A stretch of 64,000 nucleotides of DNA from assembly GCF_029227915.1 (NCBI RefSeq), contig NC_079882.1, forward strand, positions 17,742,501-17,806,500, written 5' to 3'. Origin of the DNA: Hydractinia symbiolongicarpus. Taxonomy: Eukaryota; Cnidaria; Hydrozoa; Anthoathecata; Hydractiniidae. Positions 42,191 to 54,200 of this stretch are shown piece by piece (position 1 is the stretch's first letter; each line of letters begins with the position of its first letter). Under the pieces are notes generated by a model. The model saw nothing but the letters and a program-made list of their open reading frames with translations. It was not told the origin of the DNA and ran no database searches. The translations under genes were made by a program, and so were the position numbers.

Positions 42191-44924
42191 GATCTTTGAC
42201 GGTTGCGCAAAGCATTCTGGGTATTTTTTCTTTCCAGCGTGGGCTGGTTCACATATCACATGGAACGTTGGCTGCAGATACAGATATAGATACAGATACA
42301 GATAATCTTTTCTGGGAATGAAAGTTTACAAAAATTGAACTGAATAAATACAAGGAAGTATTAACAAACTATCACAACCAGCAGGGGACCTCTCAAAACA
42401 GCCCGAAGGCCAGTTAAAAGATGCGAGTAGGACCCTATGCAAAAAAATTTGTACAAACTTCAATACTGCAAGAGCTCTGATTGCTCATGAGCAAAAAGTA
42501 AAAGTAAAAGCCACTGCTGAATATACAATTTGCTTCTGCGTAACATGCGAAAAGACATTTGAATCAGACGATGCGCTGACTTGGAATGTTTGGAAGGGTA
42601 AGTCGGTTTAAAATAAATGAAACAAATACCCTTATTTCGTTGGTTCGTTTCTTATGTAATTTCGAATGTTTTTTTTCCTTCGAAATTCGAACTGTATATT
42701 CTAATTTAAGTAGTTGTGGAGGGAAATTTGTCATTGGTATTCTGCAAAATTTGATTATTGCTTTAAGACGAGAATAGAATCCAGGTAATAAAATGGCTAC
42801 TGACTGGTTTTGATCCTGCCCTGTAAAATACAAAGCCATTTGTCAGACCTTGGAGCATGTGCAATAACTTTGACCTCCAGGAGGAGAAAATCCCTCTGAC
42901 AACTACAACAAAAAAGCTTAAAAAATGTTCCTTTAAAACAAAACTTTGGCTGCGAGAAAGAGTAAAGCTAAGTCTGTAACCTTAAATTTTGATAAAGTTG
43001 GATTTAAAAGCAATCCAGTGCAATTCCCTAGAAACAAAATTAGGGGCTTTCAAAAAATATTTTGGTCTCCGTTAGCGGGATATCGCCGCTAAGATTTGGA
43101 CCCCCTCCCCCCTCTTTTAGCAGATTTCTGTCCGTGAAATACATACATTTGGATAAATCTTAGAAGGCTCAGGGGCGCGTTTTGTAGATAAAAGTTATCG
43201 GAATTGATGACATGAGACATTATGCTCGCGAACAAAGAATTTTTAGGCCACAAACAAATTTTTGAAATTTCTCAATCGTTCGCGGATTCTTTTTTCAAAC
43301 TTGAACCCCCCTCCCTCCCTTAGCGCCAATATCCCGCTAACAGGGCCCCAAAAAGGGCTAGGGCTCAATTAGGAAACTCTGATTGTATTTCGGCCACAAG
43401 AACACAAATATTGCCCTCAACTGTTACTGACACAACTTCAGCTGCCATTCTCCTTTCGGTTTTGCTGTAATGGCAATGTTGATGCTTTGCGCACTTTTTT
43501 CCCTTTATTCCGCCTACCCATCCTGTGCCCAAAAGGTACGTGGAAATAATTAAGAAGTGCTAGTATGTTAACTTTGACCTGCTTCTTCTCCTATGCTTAA
43601 TGCTCTTTTAGCCTTGTGTATTTCGATGGATGATATAGGTGAGTATGACCTGAATGTAAAAACAGTGGCAGTGGTCACAATGTCTCCCTTATAAGAATGA
43701 CCACAAATAAGTCACACATAAGGGTTAAGTCCTGGTGTGTTGTCTTTTTTCTGCATCTTTGCAAGGAAATGATTACATACAACACTTTGTAACTTAGTTT
43801 GCCAATCAATATAAGTTTTTTTGCTGTCTACGCATTTGACCAACTCCATTGCTTGCACATGGCTAGTGATCCAGCACGTTGGTTAATGCATAGATGACCT
43901 TTTACAGTACATGCATACTGCCTCATTGCTTCCTTCAACATCATCCTCGCAATCCCTCTTCATCTCGCGTCCAGGACCATGACCTGTTTTTTTTCGTTTC
44001 GAGAAAGGGCATTTTGCGTTCACCTCTCCAAATCGGTTGAACAAAGGTTTGTAAATTAGTTGAAGTGGGATGTAATAACTAAAACAGGTAACTACCAGTC
44101 TCCACAGAACCAGCAGTCCCTGTAGAACGACCAGAAAACCAACAGCGAACCAGCAGTATCATCACAGAACCACCAATGAATAAATAGTTCTAATATTAAA
44201 CTTCCACGCCAAAGTGAGTGCAACGAAGCTAATTAAATACATAACAGTCGAAGACCCTACTTTCCACTGGCTATTTCGTGTCCCTCGTACACAAACTAAC
44301 GGTCCTCGTGCAGGTGAATTTTAAAAATGACTCTCAAAGTGTTATAAACTTCATTCTACGTAAAAAAATAATCACAATACAAAAAGTCGATCTTTTGTTA
44401 TTCATTTCATAAAAATTCACGATTTGAATCAGCAAGAAAAGTGTTGTTTTGCTGGAGGTAACATATGTATTTTAGACGCTCGTTAAAAAAAGATGGTCGT
44501 CGTATTACCGAGTTCTATGTTCTAGCTATTGTTGTTATCATGGTAATCATTAGGAATCCTGATTGAAATTACTGAAAAAGATTGAAATGTTGGTTTGTTA
44601 TTTATTGCGTTGAAGAGTAAATTGCAAGGAAACAAAATGAGTCTTGATTTTTTAATCCCAGAACGGTATAATTTGGATAATATTTCACTAATATAGTGTA
44701 TACTGTGAATAGATCTGTATTCTTTATTATGGCATAAAGCCATACATCTAAACCTAAAAGATATAATGAACATAATGACAATCTTGCCACTACATTCTCT
44801 CTCAATAAAACAAAATCATAAAGTATGTTCAAGAAAAGAAACTGCAAGACGCAGGAACACAATGTAAGAATGCTTTTAAAGTGTCATTTGGCATACTGTT
44901 ATATTTGTTTTAATTAACCAAAAC
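42191..44924. other. foldback element core, noncoding as far as visible
   Basis: Contains a short GATACA microsatellite (42276-42304) and a MITE (43059-43355). The frame 42564-42839 on the minus strand has no motif. No transposase signature (DDE, hAT dimerisation, THAP) was seen. 44080-44160 is rich in CCAGCAG/ACCAACAG pieces without clear order. Confidence 0.5.
43059..43355. mobile_element. MITE, ~295 bp, same family as 6917-7036
   Basis: The left end reads TTTTGGTCTCCGTTAGCGGG, and the right end on the other strand TTTTTGGGGCCCTGTTAGCG, both continuing into GATAT and CGCTAAG with a following C/T-rich CCCCCTCCC tract. It shares the TTTCTGTCCGTGAAATACA core with the short copy at 6917. It is nested in the core of the foldback element. 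Confidence 0.75.
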
Positions 44925-45350
44925 TTAACGGTATTTCAACTGTTCTCTACCGGATAGTATACGTAGCAGGTTTTCAGCTGAAGCAGTGCCTTTCGTAAGA
45001 CAGTCAGCAATCTGATCACTTGATTTCGTAAGAATGAGTTCCCCCATTTCTCCTTTTTCGACCATCTCACGAAGTGCACAAATATCAATATACAATCGTT
45101 TATCTTCTATGACGTTGGTATTTTTGACTGCTTCCGCAAGTGATTTATTTTCTGATATACAGATAATTTGTATATCAACTGAAAAAATCTCTTTAATTAG
45201 GGATCTGATCAACATAGCATGTTCCGCACCTTCTAAGAGAGCCATGGTTTCCGCACCCATGACGCTTTTAACAGCCCATTTTAACTTGTGAGATCTCCAA
45301 ATAATAGGCGGAATTTTGCTTTCACCATGCAGTAGCAGAACAAATCCACC
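44925..45350 (-). pseudogene. Ty1/copia-type RNase H fragment
   Basis: Minus frame beginning with HGESKIPPIIWRSHKLKWAV, then MGAETMALLEGAEHA (the SSxAAE-like RNase H signature of copia elements), DKRLYIDICALREM and SSDQIADCLTKGTAS (the ADxLTK end of copia pol). This is the very end of a copia polyprotein. It is truncated upstream exactly at the start of the right satellite array. No LTR was identified. Confidence 0.8.
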
Positions 45351-45355
45351 TTGTC

Positions 45356-47880
45356 AGCCGCCACAAAGTATTACTGAATACTACAAAGTATTACAGTGTT
45401 TTACTGAATACTACAAGGTATTACAGTGTATTACCGAATACTACAAGGTATTACAGTATATTACTGAATACTACAAGGTATTACAGTGTATTACCGAATA
45501 CTACAAGGCATTACAGTATATTACTGAATACTACAAGGTATTACAGTGTATTACTGAATACTACAAAGTACTACAGTGTATTACCGAATACTACAAGGTA
45601 TTACAGTATATTACTGAATACTACAAGGTATTACAGTGTATTACCGAATACTACAAGGCATTACAGTATATTACCGAATACTACAAGGTGTTACAGTGTA
45701 TTACTAAATACTACAAAGTATCACCGAATACTACAAGGCATTACAGTATATTACCGAATACTACAAGGTATTACAGTGTATTACTAAATACTACAAAGTA
45801 TTACCGAGTACTACAAGGTATTACAGTATATTACTGAATACTACAAGGTATTACAGTGTATTACCGAATACTACAAGGCATTACAGTATATTACTGAATA
45901 CTACAAGGTATTACAGTGTACTACTGAATACTACAAAGTACTACAGTGTATTACCGAATACTACAAGGCAATACAGTATATTACTGAATACTACAAGGTA
46001 TTACAGTGTATTACCGAATACTACAAGGCATTACAGTATATTACCGAATACTACAAGGTATTACAGTGTATTACTAAATACTACAAAGTATCACCGAATA
46101 CTACAAGGCATTACAGTATATTACCGAATACTACAAGGTATTACAGTGTATTACTAAATACTACAAAGTATTACCGAGTACTACAAGGTATTACAGTATA
46201 TTACTGAATACTACAAGGTATTACAGTGTATTACCGAATACTACAAGGCATTACAGTATATTACTGAATACTACAAGGTATTACAGTGTACTACTGAATA
46301 CTACAAAGTATTACAGTGTATTACCGAATACTACAAGGTATTACAGTGTATTACTGAATACTACAAAGTATTACAGTGTATTACCGAATACTACAAGGTA
46401 TTACAGAATATTACTGAATACTACAAGGTATTACAGTGTATTATCGAATACTACAAGGCATTACAGTATATTACCGAATACTACAAGGTATTACAGTGTA
46501 TTACTGAATACTACAAAGTACTACAGTGTATTACCGAATACTACAAGGTATTACAGTATATTACTGAATACTACAAGGTATTACAGTGTATTACCGAATA
46601 CTACAAGGCATTACAGTATATTACTGAATACTACAAGGTATTACAGTGTACTACTGAATACTACAAAGTATTACAGTGTATTACCGAATACTACAAGGTA
46701 TTACAGTGTATTACTAAATACTACAAAGTATTACTGAATACTACAAAGTATTACAGTGTATTACTGAATACTACAAGGTATTACAGTGTATTACCGAATA
46801 CTACAAGGTATTACAGTAAGGTATTACTGAATACTACAAGGTATTACAGTGTATTACCGAATACTACAAGGCATTACAGTATATTACTGAATACTACAAG
46901 GTATTACAGTGTATTACTGAATACTACAAAGTACTACAGTGTATTACCGAATAGTACAAGGTATTACTTTATATTACTGAATACTACAAGGTATTACAGT
47001 GTATTACCGAATACTACAAGGCATTACAGTATATTACCGAATACTACAAGGTATTACAGTGTATTACTAAATACTACAAAGTATTACTGAATACTACAAA
47101 GTATTACATTATATTACTGAATACTACAAGGTATTACAGTGTATTACCGAATGCTACAAGGTATTACAGTATATTACTGAATACTACAAGGTATTACAGT
47201 GTATTACCGAATACTACAAGGCATTACAGTATATTACTGAATACTACAAGGTATTACAGTGTATTACTGAATACTACAAGGTATTACAGTGTATTACCGA
47301 ATACTACAAGGCATTACAGTATATTACCGAATACTACAAGGTATTACAGTGTATTACTAAATACTACAAAGTATTACTGAATACTACAAAGTATTACAGT
47401 GTATTACTGAATACTACAAGGTATTACAGTGTATTACCGAATACTACAAGGTATTACAGTATATTACTGAATACTACAAGGTATTACAGTGTACTACTGA
47501 ATACTACAAAGTATTACAGTGTATTACCGAATACTACAAGGTATTACAGTGTATTACTGAATACTACAAAGTATTACAGTGTATTACCGAATACTACAAG
47601 GCATTACAGTATATTACTGAATACTACTAGGTATTACAGTGTATTACTGAATACTACCAGGCATTACAGTATATTACTGAATACTACAAGGTATTACAGG
47701 GTATTACTGAATACTACAAGGTATTACAGTGTATTACTGAATACTACAAGGTATTACAGTGTATTACTGGATACTACAAAGTAATACGGCATATTACTAA
47801 GTACTACAGTATACAATACGGCATATTACTAAGTACTACAGTGTATTACTGTATATAACAAAGATATTACATTAGGCAGT
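45356..47880. repeat. 30-bp satellite array, right arm
   Basis: About 80 units of ATACTACAAGGTATTACAGT plus GTATTACTGA or variants, in opposite orientation to 40640-42190. Segments of several hundred bp recur within the array (compare 45420-45850 with 45840-46200), showing higher-order duplication. As 30 is a multiple of 3, long decapeptide frames (YYKVLQCITE) stay open by default. Confidence 0.97.
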
Positions 47881-48064
47881 AGTATGTATTAACAACATCA
47901 CGACGTTGATAAATTGTTTAACGTCGCGTGTCGGATGCAGTTGAGCTGTCGTGAGGAAAGGAATGCGACAATGTCGGGTAAAGGTGAGGTTGTGTTAGAG
48001 GTTCAAGTATACGACATATTCACAGACTATATGGATCCTTCCATGAAGTGCTTCCCTAAGTTCG
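47870..48064. repeat. foldback element right outer arm with target duplication
   Basis: Inverse of the left outer arm. It ends CCATGAAGTGCTTCCC at 48056, followed by target duplication TAAGTTCG (48057-48064). The short frame 47914-48138 crosses this arm and is not a gene. Confidence 0.88.
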
Positions 48065-48206
48065 TGTATAAACAAAGATATGTGAACGTTCTTTATGTAG
48101 ACATGAGATCGTTACATGAGGTCGTAAAACTTGTGTAGCTACATGTAAAGTTACATTCAGGCGGTACTGCAAAGCTTGTCACAATCCTTTAGATACCAAC
48201 TACAGA
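48065..48206 (+). promoter_or_regulatory. remaining ALDH16A1 upstream region / 5' UTR
   Basis: Only 142 bp separate the foldback element's target duplication from the start codon. A pyrimidine stretch ending in AG (AATCCTTTAG) lies about 15 bp before the ATG. It could be a trans-splice or intron acceptor, since hydrozoans use spliced leaders; this is speculative. No TATA box stands out. Confidence 0.35.
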
Positions 48207-51200
48207 ATGTCATCTGATAAAGAATCCAAAGTTGCTCAGTTATTTAAAAATCTTGAGTATGGGCCTGCTCCAGAATCACCAAATATTGCATATCAATGGA
48301 TGGATAGTCATGATCGGAAATTTGGTCATTTTATAAATGGAAAGTGGATAAATCCTGGAGATCGGAAAGAAGTGGAATGCAAAAGTCCTGCTACTGGTAA
48401 CTCTTTATTATTGTGTCACATGATCTAAAAATCCATGGTGGTATACTGTAATAAAGTAAAAAATCTAATTCTTATACACACACACATCATTCTCGGCTTA
48501 ACATTAATGACCCTCTTCCAATCTGATCTAGACTGTGTTAGATCTAAACTCAACTTCCTCTGTATCAAGTCTGTCCTTATAACCTCCTGCCAAGTCTTTC
48601 TCGGTCTGCCTCTGGGCTTTGCCCCAGGAACTATCAAGTTTCTACACTTTCTTACCCAATTATCCTCCTCCATTCTTTCCAAGTGCCCCAGCCAATTCAA
48701 TCTTCTTATCTGGATAACAACTTTAATTCTACGGAGACTTGCGTCTTAGCTCATCGGAACTCTTTCTGTCTCTCAGACTGGCGTTACACATCCACCTAAC
48801 CATTCTCATATCAACTATTCTTACGGCCATTAATAAAGAGTTTTGGCATTGTTTTACCGCTGGATGCCCTTCCTAGCGCCAACCGTTCACAGACCGGACT
48901 GGGTGTTTTTTAAAGTGACACCATCACTATGTGGCATTTCATGCATTTAAAAATTCTTTTCCATTTTGTAATATATTTTAATAGGAAATCAGATTTTAGA
49001 AATACGCGACTCCAACTTAATTAGTTGTTCTATTGTCAGAACTACAACAAAAATAATAATAAACGAAGGAGGGTGTTACGAGAAGCATATTTTTCTATGT
49101 ATTTTTCCATAACACGCAGTTTATATTTTTTAGTTGCGGAGAAAAAATAATAATAATTTGTCTCACTAATAAATTGTAACTAGCAATCAAGGTAAAAAAG
49201 ATAAAAATACTTGCATGCTCAAAAACTTCAGCCATACAGCAAGAATTATTCTTGTGTTGTTTGGAAAGTTGCACAGAATATAATTGTGTTGTTTTGAAAA
49301 TTATACAGCAAGTTATACTTAGCCTGTTTCGAAATTTATACAGCAAGTTATTCTTTTCCCACTTAAAATAATAAAAAAAAGTTATTTTGATAAAAGATTT
49401 TACTGTTTTTTTTTTTAATGTTTTTTGCGCAGTCTAAGAAACTCTAAATTTAAGTGCAAAATCTTTTTACAGACTTAGTTCAGTTGACAATATTTAAAGT
49501 CTTTCGCAGCATTATAATTATATATTTAAATTCATAACGGAGGAGGGTGTTACGACAAGCGTATTCTACATTGTTTTATTATTCCTAAATAGTATTGACT
49601 AAAAGTTTGCAGAATTAAATTTTAGCAACCGTAATTTTAAACATATATAATAGTCATAACGAAAGAGGGTGTTAGGCAATAAAACTCTGTTTTGTTTTTT
49701 ACTTGTATTATAATTATAGGGAAAGTAGCTAACTTCTGTTTAACCACGTTACTATATTTGTAATTACAAAATTATTGCATCTGGCATTTTAGTTTCATTG
49801 CAATAAATTTCCATGAACAAAGAATCAACTGCAAGTGGCCTTACCAATGGTGGTCGCAAAGTAACGTTATTGCTTCACATTGTCAGTATAGTTGTAGATT
49901 GACATTCAACCACTAAAAAATAACATTATTGATTATCTTTTATGCTATTATAGTGAGAATTGTCTAAACAAGAAAGAAGCTTAAGACAACAAAAATATTT
50001 TTGATTTGAAAACAAAACGAAAAAAACAATTATTTATATTTATTGCCGTTATTATTTCATGACTTTAATTAAGCGATTATTATAATGTTTAAAGATGTAT
50101 CATGAATGTCCGGATTTGAATCGCGAAAATCACAATGCATCATAAAAGTGGTCCCCACGATGGATCGTAACTCTTGCGATGCTAAAAAAGTTTAACTATC
50201 GTGACAGCATCACAAATGGTAGGCGACGTGGACGATACACGGTTTAAGATGTTAGGTGTCCAGTACTGTATATATTTATATAAATTTTATTGGAACATCT
50301 TTGCCCAGAAACGAAGTTAGTCAGTTGTGTCTTTTGTTTTGATTTGAGTTTATTATTTCAACTTTTTTTATAAACAATGCCAAATTTAAACAATTGTCCT
50401 TAAAATTTTCAAAAGATTAAACAATTGCTAAACAATTAGCATGGTCGAAAATTAAGCAATTGTAAATTCTGCATATTCCTTACTATAAACCATCAGTTCT
50501 TTTTCCCAGTGCTTTTGGGTGTCTAAAGTGAGTTGCTATTCTTTGAATGAATATTTTGCAAATTTTATTGTTCTTACTTTAAGGTTACTGTAAAGGAAAA
50601 AACTCACTTGATGAGTAGTCTCAGAAAAACCCTTATAATTTATCAATACTTTTATATTTTTTTTTTGTTTTTTTGTTTATGAATGCTTGATGAAAGACTT
50701 TTTTGTTGGTGCTATTTTCGTGAGATTGTAATTTTCCAAAAAGAAAATATAATGAAATAAACACACACCAATTTTTTTTCACCGTACGTTTTCAAATAGC
50801 TTCTTTTTCCGAACGCGTGGTCGCAGACTTCTCGTTTTCGCACCATTATATTCAGCATAAATTAAATTCAAAAAGGTTCCTGTTTTTTTTTTTTTTCTAA
50901 TAACGTTGTTATGAAATTATTTGTAATTATATATAGTCATTCAAAAAAATGCATATTTTTTTCTTTCTGTAGTCATAATTCGCTAATCAGTAATTTATAC
51001 CGGGAACCTTTTGTGCATAATTTATTCAGCTTTTTATTACCGAAAATTTCAATGAGCCAATAGGAAGCTTTCGGAAAAAGAGACCACAAACGTAAAGGCA
51101 TGTATGCGAAAATTTACTGAATATGCGTGCACACGTTCAGAATTATTAATAGACAGAAGTCAGGTTTACAAGAGAGAGCTCATATGCATATTCCTTAACT

Positions 51201-54200
51201 TTGACTTTTTTTAATTCGATAGTGAAAGTAAGCTATCTAAAAAATATTATTATGCATATTTTTATACGGGAGTTCCATATTATGCATAATGTTTACAAAA
51301 AATATGCTCAACTCATTTTGCACATATTTTTTCAAAGGTGTGAAGGATATAACAGCTCTAAAAAGGCTTTTTCCAGAAAAAAGGGATGTTCCAAATATTT
51401 TCATAGACTATAAAATATGTCATTGGAAAGAGAATTTTTTTTTCTATATGTCATGAATTTTTTGCAAAAAACCTACAAAAAAAAATTGTTTCCTTTACAG
51501 TAACCTTAAACACTTTGACTCATTTTGAAATAATTTAAAAGTAAATTATTCACTCTGTACAATTTTACCCAGGTGAACATAACTTAACAACTTTTTTTGC
51601 GTTTTTTCCTAAGTAGCTAAACAATGTTCGGGCGAAGTACAAAAATCAATTGTTTGTAAAAAAAAGGATTTTAAAGCCATTTTAAAACTTTTGTAGATTC
51701 TGTTTAAAGTATGCATTAGGATTTTTTTTACTGAATGCTGTAAATTTTTATGTAGTTTCTATTTCTGGATAACCAATCTGTGTACCTCAAAAATAATGAC
51801 ATTTTTTACATGGGGACCATGGTCCTAGAAAGTTCTGAAAAAACAAACTTGTCCAGGAAATTCCTGGAATTTGGACAAAAAATTTAAGATGTACTGAATA
51901 TGCCTTAGAAATTAATCATGTTGAGTAAATTTTTAACGAATCTTTTTACAAAACTTTTATATACTGAAATTATATTCTCAAATACCTCAAGAATCTCTAT
52001 CACATTAATAAGATGGCCAGTTTGTTATCTAAGAAAGGTTACTGAGAAAAATATTTTTTTCTGATTTCCCTTTGCTGTTAATGGCCAGGTTTTTTAAGTT
52101 TAACTCTTTAAAATTTTTTCACAATGTCATTTCATAGTCAGAAATCCTGTTGTGCTTTTGATTTTATGTTTTATCTTCATAGCATTCCTTGAGATTAATG
52201 AAAGTAGCCAGAAATCTATGTACAGCCTTTCTACAAAGACCTTGCTAAGTCCCAACTTAAATTAGAAAGGCTGTTGTAAAAGCTTTTGGAAAACGTTCTT
52301 TTTATTTAAAATTACTTTATCTTATTTGATACTAGTAAGTTTCTCAAGTTTTTGTGCCTCATGTAATCACCTATTGCAACATTTTATTTACATAATTTTC
52401 TTTCTGAACTAAGCAAAATGGTGGAAAATACTTTGCTATATATGATATTATGCAGAAGTTTATTTACAGTACTTAAATGCTTGATTGCGTTGTAAATGTA
52501 ATACATTTAATTTATGGTTTCCTGGTATTTTAGGCAGCTACAAATGTCCAAATAAGTATAATAAAAATAAAAGTATAATCTAAAAAATTAAAAAAATCTT
52601 TTTGTGTAGTCTGTCGTAGGTTTTCAAGACAACAATGGTTTTGTACACTGTTTTTTGGTGTTAATTTTTTAGGCGAAGTGTTGGCTTCAACTATTCAGGG
52701 AACTAAAAATGACTTGGACATTGCTGTACAGTCTGCAAAAACTGCCTATGAGTCATGGTCTTCTCTCTCTGGACATGCAAGAGCTCGGTATATATACAGC
52801 ATTGCTCGCCATGTACAGAAACACATGCGTTTAATATCAGTTGTTGAAAGTTTGGACAATGGAAAGCCAATTCGTGAGACAAGGGATTATGATATTCCTA
52901 TTGTTGTAAGACATCTTTATCATCATGCAGGATGGGCAGAATTAATGGAGACTGAGATGAAAGGTAGGAAATTCTAATTTCTAATTTACATGAGGAATAA
53001 ACACTGCTTTTTTCTTTTATTTAAGATAATGTAATTTTTTCCTTAGGTTGGATTTCGGTTGGTGTTGTTGGTGCAATTGTGCCATGGAACTTTCCATTGA
53101 TGTTGCTATGCTGGAAAGTTTGCCCAGCTCTTGCTATGGGAAATACTGTTGTGCTTAAGCCAGCCTCTTACACTAGGCTGAGTGCATTGCTATTTGCAGA
53201 CATTTGTGCAGAGGCTGGTTTACCTGCTGGAGTTTTTAATGTTGTAACTGGTGATGGCCGGTTTGGATCTGCTTTAGCCACCCACCCTGATGTGGACAAA
53301 GTTGGATTCACAGGATCAACTGAGGTTTGACGTCATTTCATGTGTGTTTTTGGTACAACAGTGTTATATATATTTTAAATTTTTGCATTTCATATATATG
53401 TGATGTCAATTATTTGGTTATGTGTTACACTTAGCACATCTTTAGTTTTGTTAGCATTACATTCCAGAAAATGCAAAGAAAATTGGAAATATTCGGCAGT
53501 TTTTGATAGATTCATTTATCTCAATTTTTATTAAACGAAAATTTAATATAAATAATTGGTTTAGACAGACAGAAATTTCTTCTGCATAGGAAACATTTTG
53601 TTTTTAGGGCTATCCTGATAAAGTTGTTTATATTCGTTGTTGTATAACATTTAGAAAATTCCTATCGTTAACTTTCTTTTTCTGTGTTGTCAGGGAAACG
53701 CGGGGTTTGAGAAAGTTTTTTTAACAAGTCCTGTCTAAAGCAAGCTATATCTGCTTCAATTTTTATGCTAATACAAATTATTTTTGTGGTTAACGATTTC
53801 TCCACGGACAGAAATTAATGATCAGTTTTTAACCTACAGCATCGACAATTTTCTCATTGGTGTTTGCTAATCTGTTAATGTCAGGACTGATTGTGAATGC
53901 TTTTTAACCAGGTTGGCAAAATTCTCCGCAGGGTCACTGCTGGTACAGGGAAAAAATTATCTCTTGAGCTAGGTGGAAAATCACCAATTGTTGTTTTTGA
54001 CACTGCTGACCTTGATTCAACTGTCGAGGGGATTGTGATGGCCATCTGGTTCAACCAAGGACAGGTAAGGTTGAGATGTGCTTTAGAAATAACTGAATGT
54101 TTTACTTGTTAAAAAAACTTACAAAGGTGTGTGCCTCATGTCTATTCATGTTATTGGTATATATTTTTTACATCTCATACACCAGGTTTGTAGTGCTGGG

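Larger units (their letters stand above)
40429..48056. mobile_element. foldback-like DNA transposon, 7.6 kb, with tandem-repeat inverted arms
   Basis: The perfect 8-bp direct repeat TAAGTTCG at 40421-40428 and 48057-48064 flanks inverted ends beginning GGGAAGCACTTCATGGAAGG. Each arm consists of an outer unique part of about 190-210 bp and then a long array of 30-bp repeats (1.55 kb left, 2.5 kb right, opposite orientation). A core of about 3.2 kb separates the arms. This is the architecture of Drosophila FB/Galileo-type elements. No transposase was recognised, so the copy is non-autonomous. An 8-bp duplication suits hAT, P or some MULE elements; superfamily is undecided. Confidence 0.88.

Noticed and set aside
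45316-45837. 173-aa ORF of YYKVLQCITE repeats as a repeat protein
   Set aside because: The 30-bp period keeps several frames open automatically, and the frame shifts at array irregularities with no sign of selection.
47914-48138. Short ORF upstream of ALDH16A1 as its first exon
   Set aside because: It lies mostly in the foldback element's inverted arm and does not join in frame to the conserved ALDH start.
51815-51835. GGGGACCATGGTCCT palindrome as a regulatory site
   Set aside because: Similar pieces recur in intron 7 repeats; it is more likely a repeat fragment.
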